From positions 1,612,001-1,676,000 of the forward strand of contig NC_009523.1 in NCBI RefSeq assembly GCF_000016665.1: a stretch of 64,000 bases of DNA. The letters run 5' to 3'. How positions within the stretch are numbered: position 1 is the stretch's first letter; each line of letters starts with the position of its first letter. This document shows, one piece after another, positions 54,600 through 63,418 of this stretch. This stretch comes from Roseiflexus sp. RS-1 (GTDB lineage Bacteria > Chloroflexota > Chloroflexia > Chloroflexales > Roseiflexaceae). The notes below the pieces were generated by a model. It was not told the DNA's origin. It worked only from the letters and a program-made list of their open reading frames with translations, and ran no database searches. The position numbers and the translations under genes were made by a program.

Positions 54600-55474
54600 T
54601 GGGCGTGCGTAGCGCTGCATTACCGTTCTGGCGGACACGTCGTGGACAGGCGCGTCTTACCTCGCTGGCAGTCCTGATCATCGCGCTGGCCGGATCGACG
54701 CTGGTGCTGATCCCCTTTTTCTGGATGGTCTCGACATCGCTGAAACAGGCGAGCGAGGTGTATCTCTCGCCGCCGGTCTGGCTTCCCAACCCGCCGCAAT
54801 GGGGAAACTACGCACAGGCCGTGACGCGCGTGCCGTTTCATCTGTACGCCTGGAACACGACGATCATCGTGGGACTGGTGACAATAGGAACGCTCCTCTC
54901 GTGCTCGCTCAGCGCGTATGGTTTTGCGCGCCTGTCGGCGCCGGGCAAGAACTTCATCTTCATGCTGCTCCTCTCGACGCTGATGTTGCCCGGTGCGGTG
55001 ACGCTGGTGCCGACATACCTGCTATTCAATGCGCTGGGATGGGTGGGATCGTTTCTGCCGCTCATTGTGCCAGCCTATTTCGGGAGCGCCTTTTTTATCT
55101 TCCTGCTTCGACAGTTTTACCTGACGATTCCGCGTGAACTCGAAGAAGCCGCCACGATCGACGGCGCCAATGTCTACCAGATCTGGTGGCGCATTATGAT
55201 GCCGCTCAGTTACCCTGTGCTCGCCACGGTGGTGGTCTTCACCTTCGTTGGCACGTACAACGACTTCTTCACGCCGTTGATCTACCTGACCGATGAGAGC
55301 AAGCGCACCATCGCCGTTGCACTCTCCTATTTCCAGGGTTCACCGCGCATCGGACCCCAGATGCACCTGCTGATGGCTGCCGTCACGATCTCGATCGTGC
55401 CGCCGCTCATTCTGTTCATCATCGCCCAACGTTACTTTGTGCGTGGCATCGTTATGACCGGTATCAAAGGCTAA
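54599..55474 (+). CDS. Sugar ABC transporter permease (MalG/UgpE type)
   Basis: A 291-residue membrane protein with six helices and the EAA loop ELEEAATIDGANVYQIWWRIMMPLS. ATG 54599 shares one base with the previous stop (TGATG), so they are coupled; a TTG one codon earlier is possible. The end FIIAQRYFVRGIVMTGIKG is typical of MalG-type CUT1 permeases. With its partner it forms the channel for an alpha-galactoside. Confidence 0.93.
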   Translation: MGVRSAALPFWRTRRGQARLTSLAVLIIALAGSTLVLIPFFWMVSTSLKQASEVYLSPPVWLPNPPQWGNYAQAVTRVPFHLYAWNTTIIVGLVTIGTLLSCSLSAYGFARLSAPGKNFIFMLLLSTLMLPGAVTLVPTYLLFNALGWVGSFLPLIVPAYFGSAFFIFLLRQFYLTIPRELEEAATIDGANVYQIWWRIMMPLSYPVLATVVVFTFVGTYNDFFTPLIYLTDESKRTIAVALSYFQGSPRIGPQMHLLMAAVTISIVPPLILFIIAQRYFVRGIVMTGIKG

Positions 55475-55498
55475 TCTATTCAGAGAAAGGATTCCATC

Positions 55499-56875
55499 AT
55501 GGCCAAGCAAGCCGATCACCTTGTCCATCGTTTGAGTCGGCGGCAGTTCTTGCGAGGAGCGGCAATCGGAGGTGCGGCGCTGACATCCGGCATTCTGGCG
55601 GCCTGTGGCTCATCGCCGACTGCGCCAGCCGGTGATGCTCCGACAGCCGCGCCAACGCAGGTCGCCAGCGAGCCAACGAAGATTCGCGCGCTCATGTGGA
55701 GCAATGGACCTGTCATCGACGAGAACTTCAAAGTCCGCGCGCAGATGTTCAACGAGACGTTCAAGGGACAGTACGATCTCGATCTGCAACTGCTGCCCTA
55801 CGATCAATACTGGCCCCGCATCGATCTGGCGTATGGAGCGAAGAACCCCTATGATCTCTACTTCTTCGACGTACAGGCGTATGGGCATTACCGTGCTGGC
55901 CTGCTCTCGAACATCCAGCCCTACGTCGATCTGGCGCCGGAACTGTTGAACGCCGAAGAGTATCCGGTCGCGCTCTACGACGCCTGGCGCTTCGATGGCA
56001 GCAATCTGTACGGACTTCCCGAAAATATCCAGGTGCTGGCGCTCTACTACAACCGTGATCTCTTCGATGCCGAAGGTCTGGCGTATCCCGATGACACCTG
56101 GACATGGGACGATGTGCTCGACGCGGCAACGAAACTGACGAAGCGCAACGGTGACGAAACCACCCAGTGGGGGCTGGATGTGGGTGTGATGGATATCTGG
56201 TGGGGCGCGCAGACGCTGGCGTGGGCGATGGGCGGCGGGTTCTTCGACAAGATCGTCGAGCCGACAAAGTTCCAGGTGAGCGATGAAGTCAATGTGCAGG
56301 CGTTGACATTCCTGCGCGACCTGATCTTTGTTCACAAGGTCGCGCCCACCAAGACGCAACGTTCGGCGGCTGCCCAGGATATCGGCATTTTCCAGACCGG
56401 TAAGGTGGCGATGTTCTTCGATGGCAGCTGGGCGATCAGCGGGTTCCAGGATGTGCCGTTCAAGTGGGATATGGCGCCGTTGCCGATGTGGAAGGATAAG
56501 CGCGTATCCGCCTACTGGCTGGGCGGTCAGGTCATCCCGAAAGACTCGAAAGTCATCGACGCCGCCTTCGCCTTTGCCCGCTGGTCGGCGACGACCTATC
56601 AGAAGACCATGGCAGGCAATCACGACTGGATCCCGATTGCGCGTTCGGCGCGCGAGTCGGAGGAGATGTACGTCGGGCAACCGGCCGGTTTGCGGTCGGT
56701 GCTGGGGACGATCGAGGGCGCGCGGTTGGGTGATTTCTATTCCCGGAACAATCAGCAGATCTTCAGTGAGGTGCTGCTGCCGACATTCGATCTGATGTTC
56801 CTCGGAACCATCACGCCGGAAGAGGCGGCAAAGAAGATCGACGAAGAAGCAAATGCTCTCCTGGCGAAAGGATAA
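55499..56875 (+). CDS. Sugar ABC transporter substrate-binding lipoprotein
   Basis: A 458-residue exported protein. The leader contains SRRQFLRGAAIGGAALTSGILAAC, a twin-arginine-type motif followed by lipobox LAAC, so it may be folded before export. The mature part is a CUT1 (SBP_bac_1) protein: GLPENIQVLALYYNRDLFDAEGLAYPDDTWTWDD and FQTGKVAMFFDGSWAISGF are hallmarks. It delivers sugar to the two permeases. AGAAAGGA precedes the ATG. Confidence 0.93.
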   Translation: MAKQADHLVHRLSRRQFLRGAAIGGAALTSGILAACGSSPTAPAGDAPTAAPTQVASEPTKIRALMWSNGPVIDENFKVRAQMFNETFKGQYDLDLQLLPYDQYWPRIDLAYGAKNPYDLYFFDVQAYGHYRAGLLSNIQPYVDLAPELLNAEEYPVALYDAWRFDGSNLYGLPENIQVLALYYNRDLFDAEGLAYPDDTWTWDDVLDAATKLTKRNGDETTQWGLDVGVMDIWWGAQTLAWAMGGGFFDKIVEPTKFQVSDEVNVQALTFLRDLIFVHKVAPTKTQRSAAAQDIGIFQTGKVAMFFDGSWAISGFQDVPFKWDMAPLPMWKDKRVSAYWLGGQVIPKDSKVIDAAFAFARWSATTYQKTMAGNHDWIPIARSARESEEMYVGQPAGLRSVLGTIEGARLGDFYSRNNQQIFSEVLLPTFDLMFLGTITPEEAAKKIDEEANALLAKG

Positions 56876-56879
56876 TGCG

Positions 56880-58904
56880 ATGACCCGCGTTGGATCGGGT
56901 GACTCGTCTGAGACCTGGTCGATTGCGACCGATCAGGTCGATCTGGTTGTGTCGCTGGCGCACGGGCGCCTGACCTGGACAATCGGCGGCGCAACTGGAG
57001 GACTCGACCTGTCATCAGCGACCGGAACCTTCCTGCGCGTCAATGGTCAGACGCCGGTGTGGACGCAGATCGTCAATGTCGCTGAGCACTCCGCCGATGA
57101 TGGCGGTCGGCTGCTGACCCTGACGCTCGATACGGCGGATGGCAGAATGCGCTTGACTCGCCATTTCCATCTGTTCGCCGATCATCCATTTGTGCGCACC
57201 TGGGCGACGCTGGAAAACCGGAGCAGCGCCGTCCTGCTGATCGATCAGTGCGACATCCTGACGCTTGCACCGCATGGCGAGCCGCCGCTGTATCTGTTTC
57301 ACGTCGAGCAGTTCAGCTGGAACTATCGGCGCGACTTTTTCAGCCAGCATGAAGTATGGTTGCGACCGGGGTGCGCTCCCCACGAGATCCGCATGGGTTC
57401 GTACCCTGCCCACCACTGGGGTCCGTCCAGTTGCGCATGGTTCGCGCTACGCGACGGTTTGCCCGATTGGAATGAAGATCCGCCGAAGCGTGGGCGCGGC
57501 ATCGTGTGCGGCATCGAGTTCAACGGCAAGAGCCGATTGCGCGCCTGGGCAACGACGGAACAGGTGAGTCTTGTGAGCCAGATCGATGATCTGGCGCACC
57601 GACTCGCGCCAGGTGCGATCTTCGAGATACCGGCGTATTTCGTCGGGCGCTTCGAGGGCGATTGGGACGAGGCGGGGTATGTGACGCAGCGCTTTGCCGG
57701 GGCGCACGTCCATCCCCCGATGCCCGATGATCGCTACCCATGGGTACAGTACAACTCCTGGCGGTATGAGCAGAACATCAATGAAGAGCAGCAACTGGCG
57801 GCAATCGACCGCTGCGCTGAATTGGGCATCGAGCTGGCAGTGATGGACCTCGGATGGGCGCGGATGATTGGCGACTGGCGCCCTGATCCGGTCAAGTTTC
57901 CGCGCGGGTTGCGTCCGCTTGTTGAGCGTGCACATGCGTATGGTATGCGGTTCGGCGTTCACGTTGCACTGGCGCAGTGCAATCCCGATGCGCCGGTTGC
58001 CAGAGAGCATCCTGACTGGCTCATCCATACCGGGAATGATTACTACGGCGCAGGTCCGCTCTGCCTGGGGCACGAGCCGTGTCGCGCCTGGCTCATCGAG
58101 CAACTCATACGATTGATCGACGAAGAGGGGATCGATTACATCATCCAGGATGGAGAGGACATGGTGAAACGGTGCGAGCGGAGCGATCATACGCATGCGC
58201 CGGGTGACAGCAACTATGCCAACTCCCAGTATGGGCTGGATATCGTGATCGAGTCGCTCCGCCGCGCCCGTCCACATCTGGTGCTCGAAAATTGTGAGGA
58301 TGGCGGTTGTATGATGACGTACAAAATGGCGCGACTGTACCATACGAGCATCACGGTGGACAACACATCGTCCTACGCGACGCGACAGGGAGTCTATGGC
58401 GCTTCCTATCCATTTTCGCCGCGCTACAGCGTGCGCTATATGCAGGACGATCCTTCGCGCTACACGCTGCGCAGTTCGATCTTCGGCGGACCACTCATCC
58501 TGATGCAGCGCGTCACGGAATGGAACGAAGCGCAGATGGCAGAAACCAGGCAGGCGATTGAGCAGTACAAGGCGTTGCGCCATCTGATCCGTTCGGCGAA
58601 GATCATCCACCTGAAAGCGCCGCAGCACAACATCGACGGTCTGGGGTGGGGATGGGACGCCATTCAGGCAGTCGCGCCGGATACATCGCGCAGCGTCATA
58701 ATGGTCTACCGCGCACGGGGCGATCTGGCTGAACGCACATTCAGGCCGCGCGGCTTACTCCCAGAGGCGCACTATGCGGTTCGGTTCGTTGATAGCGGAC
58801 ACACCCTCCAGTGCGCCGGCGCCGAACTGGAGCGCGATGGGATAACCATAACGCTCGATGAATTCGACTCGGAGATTGTGATGCTGGAGAGGGTTGAAGG
58901 TTGA
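56880..58904 (+). CDS. GH36-like glycoside hydrolase
   Basis: A 674-residue protein, diverged from the GH36 earlier in the operon. An N-terminal beta-sandwich (VDLVVSLAHGRLTWTIGG) precedes a barrel with WVQYNSWRYEQNINEEQQ, LAVMDLGWARMIGDWR, HPDWLIHTGNDYY, IDYIIQDGEDM (D as probable nucleophile) and LVLENCEDGGCMM. The usual SD-P/N acid/base segment is not obvious (TVDNTSSYA follows instead). It may act on another alpha-galactoside or related sugar. It starts 4 bp after the binding-protein stop. Confidence 0.82.
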   Translation: MTRVGSGDSSETWSIATDQVDLVVSLAHGRLTWTIGGATGGLDLSSATGTFLRVNGQTPVWTQIVNVAEHSADDGGRLLTLTLDTADGRMRLTRHFHLFADHPFVRTWATLENRSSAVLLIDQCDILTLAPHGEPPLYLFHVEQFSWNYRRDFFSQHEVWLRPGCAPHEIRMGSYPAHHWGPSSCAWFALRDGLPDWNEDPPKRGRGIVCGIEFNGKSRLRAWATTEQVSLVSQIDDLAHRLAPGAIFEIPAYFVGRFEGDWDEAGYVTQRFAGAHVHPPMPDDRYPWVQYNSWRYEQNINEEQQLAAIDRCAELGIELAVMDLGWARMIGDWRPDPVKFPRGLRPLVERAHAYGMRFGVHVALAQCNPDAPVAREHPDWLIHTGNDYYGAGPLCLGHEPCRAWLIEQLIRLIDEEGIDYIIQDGEDMVKRCERSDHTHAPGDSNYANSQYGLDIVIESLRRARPHLVLENCEDGGCMMTYKMARLYHTSITVDNTSSYATRQGVYGASYPFSPRYSVRYMQDDPSRYTLRSSIFGGPLILMQRVTEWNEAQMAETRQAIEQYKALRHLIRSAKIIHLKAPQHNIDGLGWGWDAIQAVAPDTSRSVIMVYRARGDLAERTFRPRGLLPEAHYAVRFVDSGHTLQCAGAELERDGITITLDEFDSEIVMLERVEG

Positions 58905-59887
58905 TACATTTTGATCCACACTGGACCTACCGGGGTTTTCGGGCGCTGGTGCTCGAAAATCGCTATCTGCGCGCAGTGGTGCTGCCGGATCTGGGGGCAA
59001 AAATCTGGTCGCTGGTCGATAAGGCGGCAGACCGCGAGGTGTTGTGGCACAACCCGCGTGTGCCACCGCGTCCAGCAGTCTATGGCGCTGCGTATGACGA
59101 CTGGTTCTGCGGCGGGTGGGACGAACTGTTTCCCAACGATGCACCAGCAGCTGTCGGTGGCGATGTATATCCTGACCACGGCGAGTTGTGGTCGATGCCA
59201 TATGACTGGCAGGCGGAGGTCGATGCCCGCGAGGTGCGGTTGCATCTGAGCCGCAGCGGCGTGGTCACGCCGACGTTCATCGAAAAATCGATCACGCTGC
59301 GCGCTGACGAGCCGGTGGTGCGGATACGCTACCGGATCCGCAATGATGGGTATGCACCGCTCGACTTCCTGCTCAAACTCCATCCCGCGCTGGCAATTTC
59401 TCCCGCCTGCCGGATCGATCTTCCGGCGCGCACCGTGATCATCGATGAAGAGTTTCGCCAGCGACTCGGCGCGACGGTCGAGCGGTTCACCTGGCCCCTG
59501 GCGCGATCCAATGCCGGAGCGACGGTCGATATGCGGCAGGTTCCGCCGCAGAGCGCCGCACTCTGCGATTTCTTCTATGCAATCGAACTCGACGCCGGCT
59601 GGTGCGCCCTGACCGATACCGCGCGCGCTGCTGGCTTCGGGTTGGCATTCGACCCGGCGGTATTCAGTTCGGTGTGGGTCTTCGGCGCATATGGCGGCTG
59701 GCGCGGTCTCTATACCACCATTCTTGAGCCATGCACCGGTTATCCATATCGTCTCGAAGAGGCGATCGCACGGGGAACCGCAAGCCGACTGGAAGCAGGA
59801 GCAGTTCTCGATACGGAAGTGACCGCTGTGCTCTACCGGGGCATCAGCGCAGTCGAACATATTGATCGCAATGGAGCAGTCCGATGA
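58901..59887 (+). CDS. Aldose-1-epimerase-like protein
   Basis: A 328-residue protein of the galactose-mutarotase-like fold. It starts with TTG 58901 inside the upstream stop (TTGA). Features are ALVLENRYLRAVVLPDLGAKIWSLVDKAADREVLWHNPR, the WDELFPNDAP loop, DHGELWSMPYDW (H-G-E-L-W is a typical active-site segment) and KLHPALAIS. It probably interconverts sugar anomers after GH36 hydrolysis. It overlaps the SDR by 4 bp (ATGA). The rare start may lower its level. Confidence 0.82.
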   Translation: MIHFDPHWTYRGFRALVLENRYLRAVVLPDLGAKIWSLVDKAADREVLWHNPRVPPRPAVYGAAYDDWFCGGWDELFPNDAPAAVGGDVYPDHGELWSMPYDWQAEVDAREVRLHLSRSGVVTPTFIEKSITLRADEPVVRIRYRIRNDGYAPLDFLLKLHPALAISPACRIDLPARTVIIDEEFRQRLGATVERFTWPLARSNAGATVDMRQVPPQSAALCDFFYAIELDAGWCALTDTARAAGFGLAFDPAVFSSVWVFGAYGGWRGLYTTILEPCTGYPYRLEEAIARGTASRLEAGAVLDTEVTAVLYRGISAVEHIDRNGAVR

Positions 59888-60657
59888 GTGACATCCTTGC
59901 AGGCAAAGTCGCGCTGATCACCGGCGCCGCCAGCGGCATCGGGCGCGCCACGGCGCTGACGCTGGCGCGTGAAGGCGCTGCGGTCGTCGTGGCCGACATC
60001 GATGCACCACGCGGTGCGGAAACCGTTGCGACAATCGGCGCTGCCGGCGGGCGGGCGCACTTCGTGCAGGCGGATGTCATCCGTGATGCAGAACGGATGG
60101 TCGAAGCCGCAATGCAGGAATTCGGGCGACTCGACATCCTGGTGAACAACGCCGGTATCTTCTACACCGTCGATCTGCTCGACGTGACCTTCGATGAATG
60201 GGTGCGCGCTGTTGATGTCATGTACTTCGGCACATTTCGTTGCAGTCAGGCGGCAGCGCGGCAGATGGTTCATCAGGGAGCAGGCGGGCGGATCGTCAAC
60301 ATCTCCTCGATCAACGCCTTTCTCGGTATGCCACAGTCCAGCCACTACAACTCGGCAAAAGGCGCGATTGATCAGCTAACGCGCTGCCTGGCGGTCGAAC
60401 TTGCGCCGCACGGCATTCTGGTCAATGGTGTAGCGCCGGGGTTCGTCGAAACGCCTATGGCAATCGTCAATGGCATCAACGAACACGAAACGCCAGAGTT
60501 TCAGGAGTTCTATGTGCGTCGGCGGCGCATCCCGCTGGCGCGCCCCGCACTCCCCGCAGAGATCGCCGAAGCAGTGGCGTTCCTTGTTTCACCACGCTGC
60601 ACCTACATCACCGGGCACACACTGGTTGTCGACGGCGGGTTGTCGATCACGTTCTGA
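59884..60657 (+). CDS. Short-chain dehydrogenase/reductase, sugar type
   Basis: A 257-residue classical SDR: TGAASGIGRATALTL, NNAGIFY, IVNISSINAFLG with the catalytic serine and YNSAKGAIDQLTRC with Tyr and Lys; the end is TYITGHTLVVDGGLSITF. As the last operon gene it probably oxidises the released sugar (galactose 1-dehydrogenase-like) or its acid; this is inference from position. No feature was found in 60658-60830. Confidence 0.88.
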   Translation: MSDILAGKVALITGAASGIGRATALTLAREGAAVVVADIDAPRGAETVATIGAAGGRAHFVQADVIRDAERMVEAAMQEFGRLDILVNNAGIFYTVDLLDVTFDEWVRAVDVMYFGTFRCSQAAARQMVHQGAGGRIVNISSINAFLGMPQSSHYNSAKGAIDQLTRCLAVELAPHGILVNGVAPGFVETPMAIVNGINEHETPEFQEFYVRRRRIPLARPALPAEIAEAVAFLVSPRCTYITGHTLVVDGGLSITF

Positions 60658-60830
60658 TACTATTAGTATAGAAGAAAACCAGCTTCAACGAGCCTGGATC
60701 GCCATCGCTTCATACTATTGCATAATCTTTTCATCAGGCAACCTCTTCAATACTGTTCAGCGATATGTGCTATAGTTACCCTGGCGCATATAAAGGCCAT
60801 TGCTTTCCAGTTTCGAAGAGGAGGCCTGGT

Positions 60831-63224
60831 TTGGAGTCAGATCGCGAGATCGCGCGCATTGATCTGCGGCTACTTCCCCGCACCGAACAACTGGTATCGG
60901 TTGTCGCGCTCGTCATTTTCTTCGCGTCCGGCTTTTCGGCGCTGCTGTACCAGGTCATCTGGCAGCGGATGCTCGGCTTCTTCTCCGGAGCGGATGTGTA
61001 TTCGGTTACGATCATCGTTGCAGCATACATGGCCGGCATGGGGGTTGGCAGTCTCACCGGGGGGTATCTGGCAGATCGCCTCTCGCGCTGGGGCAACCTG
61101 GCATTGTTTGCCGGCGTCGAGCTGGGCATCGCCCTCTTTGCGCTTGGCAGCAAAGGGCTGTACTACGACTGGCTCTATCAGCAAAACGCCCATCTTGCCT
61201 CGTCGCCATTCCTTATGGCAGTGGTGCTGTTCGCCAGCCTGTTGATCCCGACCTTCTGCATGGGTGTTTCGCTGCCAGCGCTCGCGCGTGCACTCACCCG
61301 TTCAATTGAAATGGCAGCGGGCACGATAGGTGCGCTCTACGGCGTCAACACCCTCGGCGCAGCCGTCGGCGCCGGAGTGACGACCTGGATTTTTCTGCGC
61401 CAGTACAGTTTTGAAACCATCCTGCTCATTGGTGCGGCGATCAACGCGCTGGTGGCATTGACTGCATTTCCGCTGGCGCGGTTCCTGATGCGACCAGGAG
61501 GTGTGCAGCCATCCAGAGTCGCCTCGCGCACGGCGCCTGACGAACCGGCGCGCACCAATCAGGCGACTATCAGACAGTTGCCTGTGCCGGTCTGGATTGC
61601 ACTCTACGGTCTTTCCGGGTTCATTGCGCTATCGCTGGAGATTCTTTGGTTTCGCATTCTGGGAGTGATGCTGAAATCGATGGCATTTACCTTTGGCACA
61701 CTCCTCACCATTTTCCTGAGTGGGCTGGCGTTGGGCACATTCCTCGGCATCAAATGGGCGGTGCACGCTCGTAACCCGATGCGATCCTTCCTGCTGTTGC
61801 AATCCGGTGTCACAATCTATGCGCTTGCCACATTAACGGCGTTTGTCTCACTGACAGGTCAGCTACCATTGTTTGAACCCTTCTGGATCTACTTCGGTGG
61901 TTATGATCCCGTCCATACAGGAAATGCCATTGATGCGCTGCCTGATTTCTTTTTCAATCCGGGCGCTCTGGAGAGCGAGGCGCTCAGCAATGCTCGCTTT
62001 TTCCTTGTGCTCTATGTTGTGCTGCCAGTCGTGCTGATCGGCGTACCGACCATCTTGATGGGGATGAGCTTCCCGTTGCTCCAGAAAATCGTGCAGCGCG
62101 ATCCGGAAACGCTGGGGAGACGTGTTGGCTGGTTGCAGACCTCGAATATCATCGGCAGCATGCTCGGCACGCTGCTGACCGGTCTGGTTGCGCTCTCGTG
62201 GCTGGGAACGCCGGACAGCCTGCGTGCAGTCGGTCTTCTTTCCAGCACCTTTCTGCTACTGGCAGCCTGGGGATGCCTGAAGCGACCATGGGTGCGACGT
62301 GGTGCGTATGCCGGAAGTATCGCCTTCATGCTGAGTCTGGCATTTGCCGTACCCGATGCGCAAACCTTTTGGGCGACGTTGCACGGCGCTCCGCCGGCGA
62401 ATGTCATCGTTGCCGAAGACAATACCGGAGTGGCGCTGATCAAGAGCAGTAGAAGCGACTTTTCCAGACGATCATTCGTGATGTCCAACGGGTTGGGACA
62501 GAGCGCAATCCCTTACGGGTGGACACAGAGCGTACTAGGCTTTCTGCCCGCGCTGATCCATCCCAACCCGCAAACGATCGCCATCATCGGGCTTGGTTCA
62601 GGCGACACATTGTTTCATTCAGGGGGACGTGCAGTAACGAAGGAAATCATCTGCATCGAAATCGTTGGTTCGCAGATAAATATGTTACGAGGAATGGCGC
62701 AACGACGCGAGTACCCTGCGCTGCTCTCGATCCTGAACGACCCGCGCATCACCTATGTTATTGCTGATGGACGTTCATACATCATGCAGAGCGGACGTGG
62801 ATTCGATATTATCGAAGCTGATGCCCTGCGCCCGAATGGCGCCTATTCCGGCAATCTCTACTCAGAAGAGTACTTCCGCCTGCTCCTCGACCACCTGAAC
62901 CCCGGCGGTCTGGCAGTGACCTGGGTTCCAACCGAGCGTGTGCGCACAACATTTATCCAGGTCTTTCCGCATTACGTCGATTTCGGCGACATTTTGATCG
63001 GCAGCAATGCCCCGATTGACGTGGACCTTCAGGCGATCTATCGCCGACTCGAAGACCCCTTCACCCGTGAGTACTATCAACGGTCTGGAGTAAACATCGG
63101 ACAATGGCTCGACGAGTACTTCGTCAAGCGTCAACCGGTGGTTTCCGATCCATCGGCGCCGCGACCGCAATCGACCGACACGAACCGTGATCTGTTCCCG
63201 AAGGACGAGTTCCTCGTGCGGTAG
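60831..63224 (+). CDS. Membrane-fused spermidine-synthase-like protein
   Basis: A 797-residue protein. A TTG start at 60831 is chosen because GAGGAGG lies 6 bp upstream; the open frame continues to 60765 without a ribosome site. About 12-14 helices (ALVIFFASGFSALLYQVIWQRML, GMGVGSLTGGYLADRL, ...) precede a methyltransferase-like domain with IAIIGLGSGDTLFHSGG, IICIEIVGSQINM, YVIADGRSYIM and DIIEADALRPNGAYSGNLYSEEYF. The latter resembles polyamine synthases, but the usual GGGDG is GLGSG. The substrate is unknown. Confidence 0.85.
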   Translation: MESDREIARIDLRLLPRTEQLVSVVALVIFFASGFSALLYQVIWQRMLGFFSGADVYSVTIIVAAYMAGMGVGSLTGGYLADRLSRWGNLALFAGVELGIALFALGSKGLYYDWLYQQNAHLASSPFLMAVVLFASLLIPTFCMGVSLPALARALTRSIEMAAGTIGALYGVNTLGAAVGAGVTTWIFLRQYSFETILLIGAAINALVALTAFPLARFLMRPGGVQPSRVASRTAPDEPARTNQATIRQLPVPVWIALYGLSGFIALSLEILWFRILGVMLKSMAFTFGTLLTIFLSGLALGTFLGIKWAVHARNPMRSFLLLQSGVTIYALATLTAFVSLTGQLPLFEPFWIYFGGYDPVHTGNAIDALPDFFFNPGALESEALSNARFFLVLYVVLPVVLIGVPTILMGMSFPLLQKIVQRDPETLGRRVGWLQTSNIIGSMLGTLLTGLVALSWLGTPDSLRAVGLLSSTFLLLAAWGCLKRPWVRRGAYAGSIAFMLSLAFAVPDAQTFWATLHGAPPANVIVAEDNTGVALIKSSRSDFSRRSFVMSNGLGQSAIPYGWTQSVLGFLPALIHPNPQTIAIIGLGSGDTLFHSGGRAVTKEIICIEIVGSQINMLRGMAQRREYPALLSILNDPRITYVIADGRSYIMQSGRGFDIIEADALRPNGAYSGNLYSEEYFRLLLDHLNPGGLAVTWVPTERVRTTFIQVFPHYVDFGDILIGSNAPIDVDLQAIYRRLEDPFTREYYQRSGVNIGQWLDEYFVKRQPVVSDPSAPRPQSTDTNRDLFPKDEFLVR

Positions 63225-63299
63225 GGGACGGTGATGGATCAGGCGCATTTCTTTCGTCCACACATACGGACGATAAGTAAGCACCCACAGTATCGGTGG

Positions 63300-63305
63300 T
63301 ATAAT
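63300..63305 (+). promoter_or_regulatory. -10 element before the oxidoreductase gene
   Basis: TATAAT lies 113 bp before the ATG. No convincing -35 at 17 bp was seen. Confidence 0.35.
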
Positions 63306-63418
63306 CGCAGCGGGCGAAACGCCATTCGTTCTGGTTCGCGCGGAGATACAGCATCGCCCGTCAGGAGTCCTCGCCTCCTCCCCGCACGACCCTGCTGCCT
63401 ATCAGAAAGGAAGCCGGC

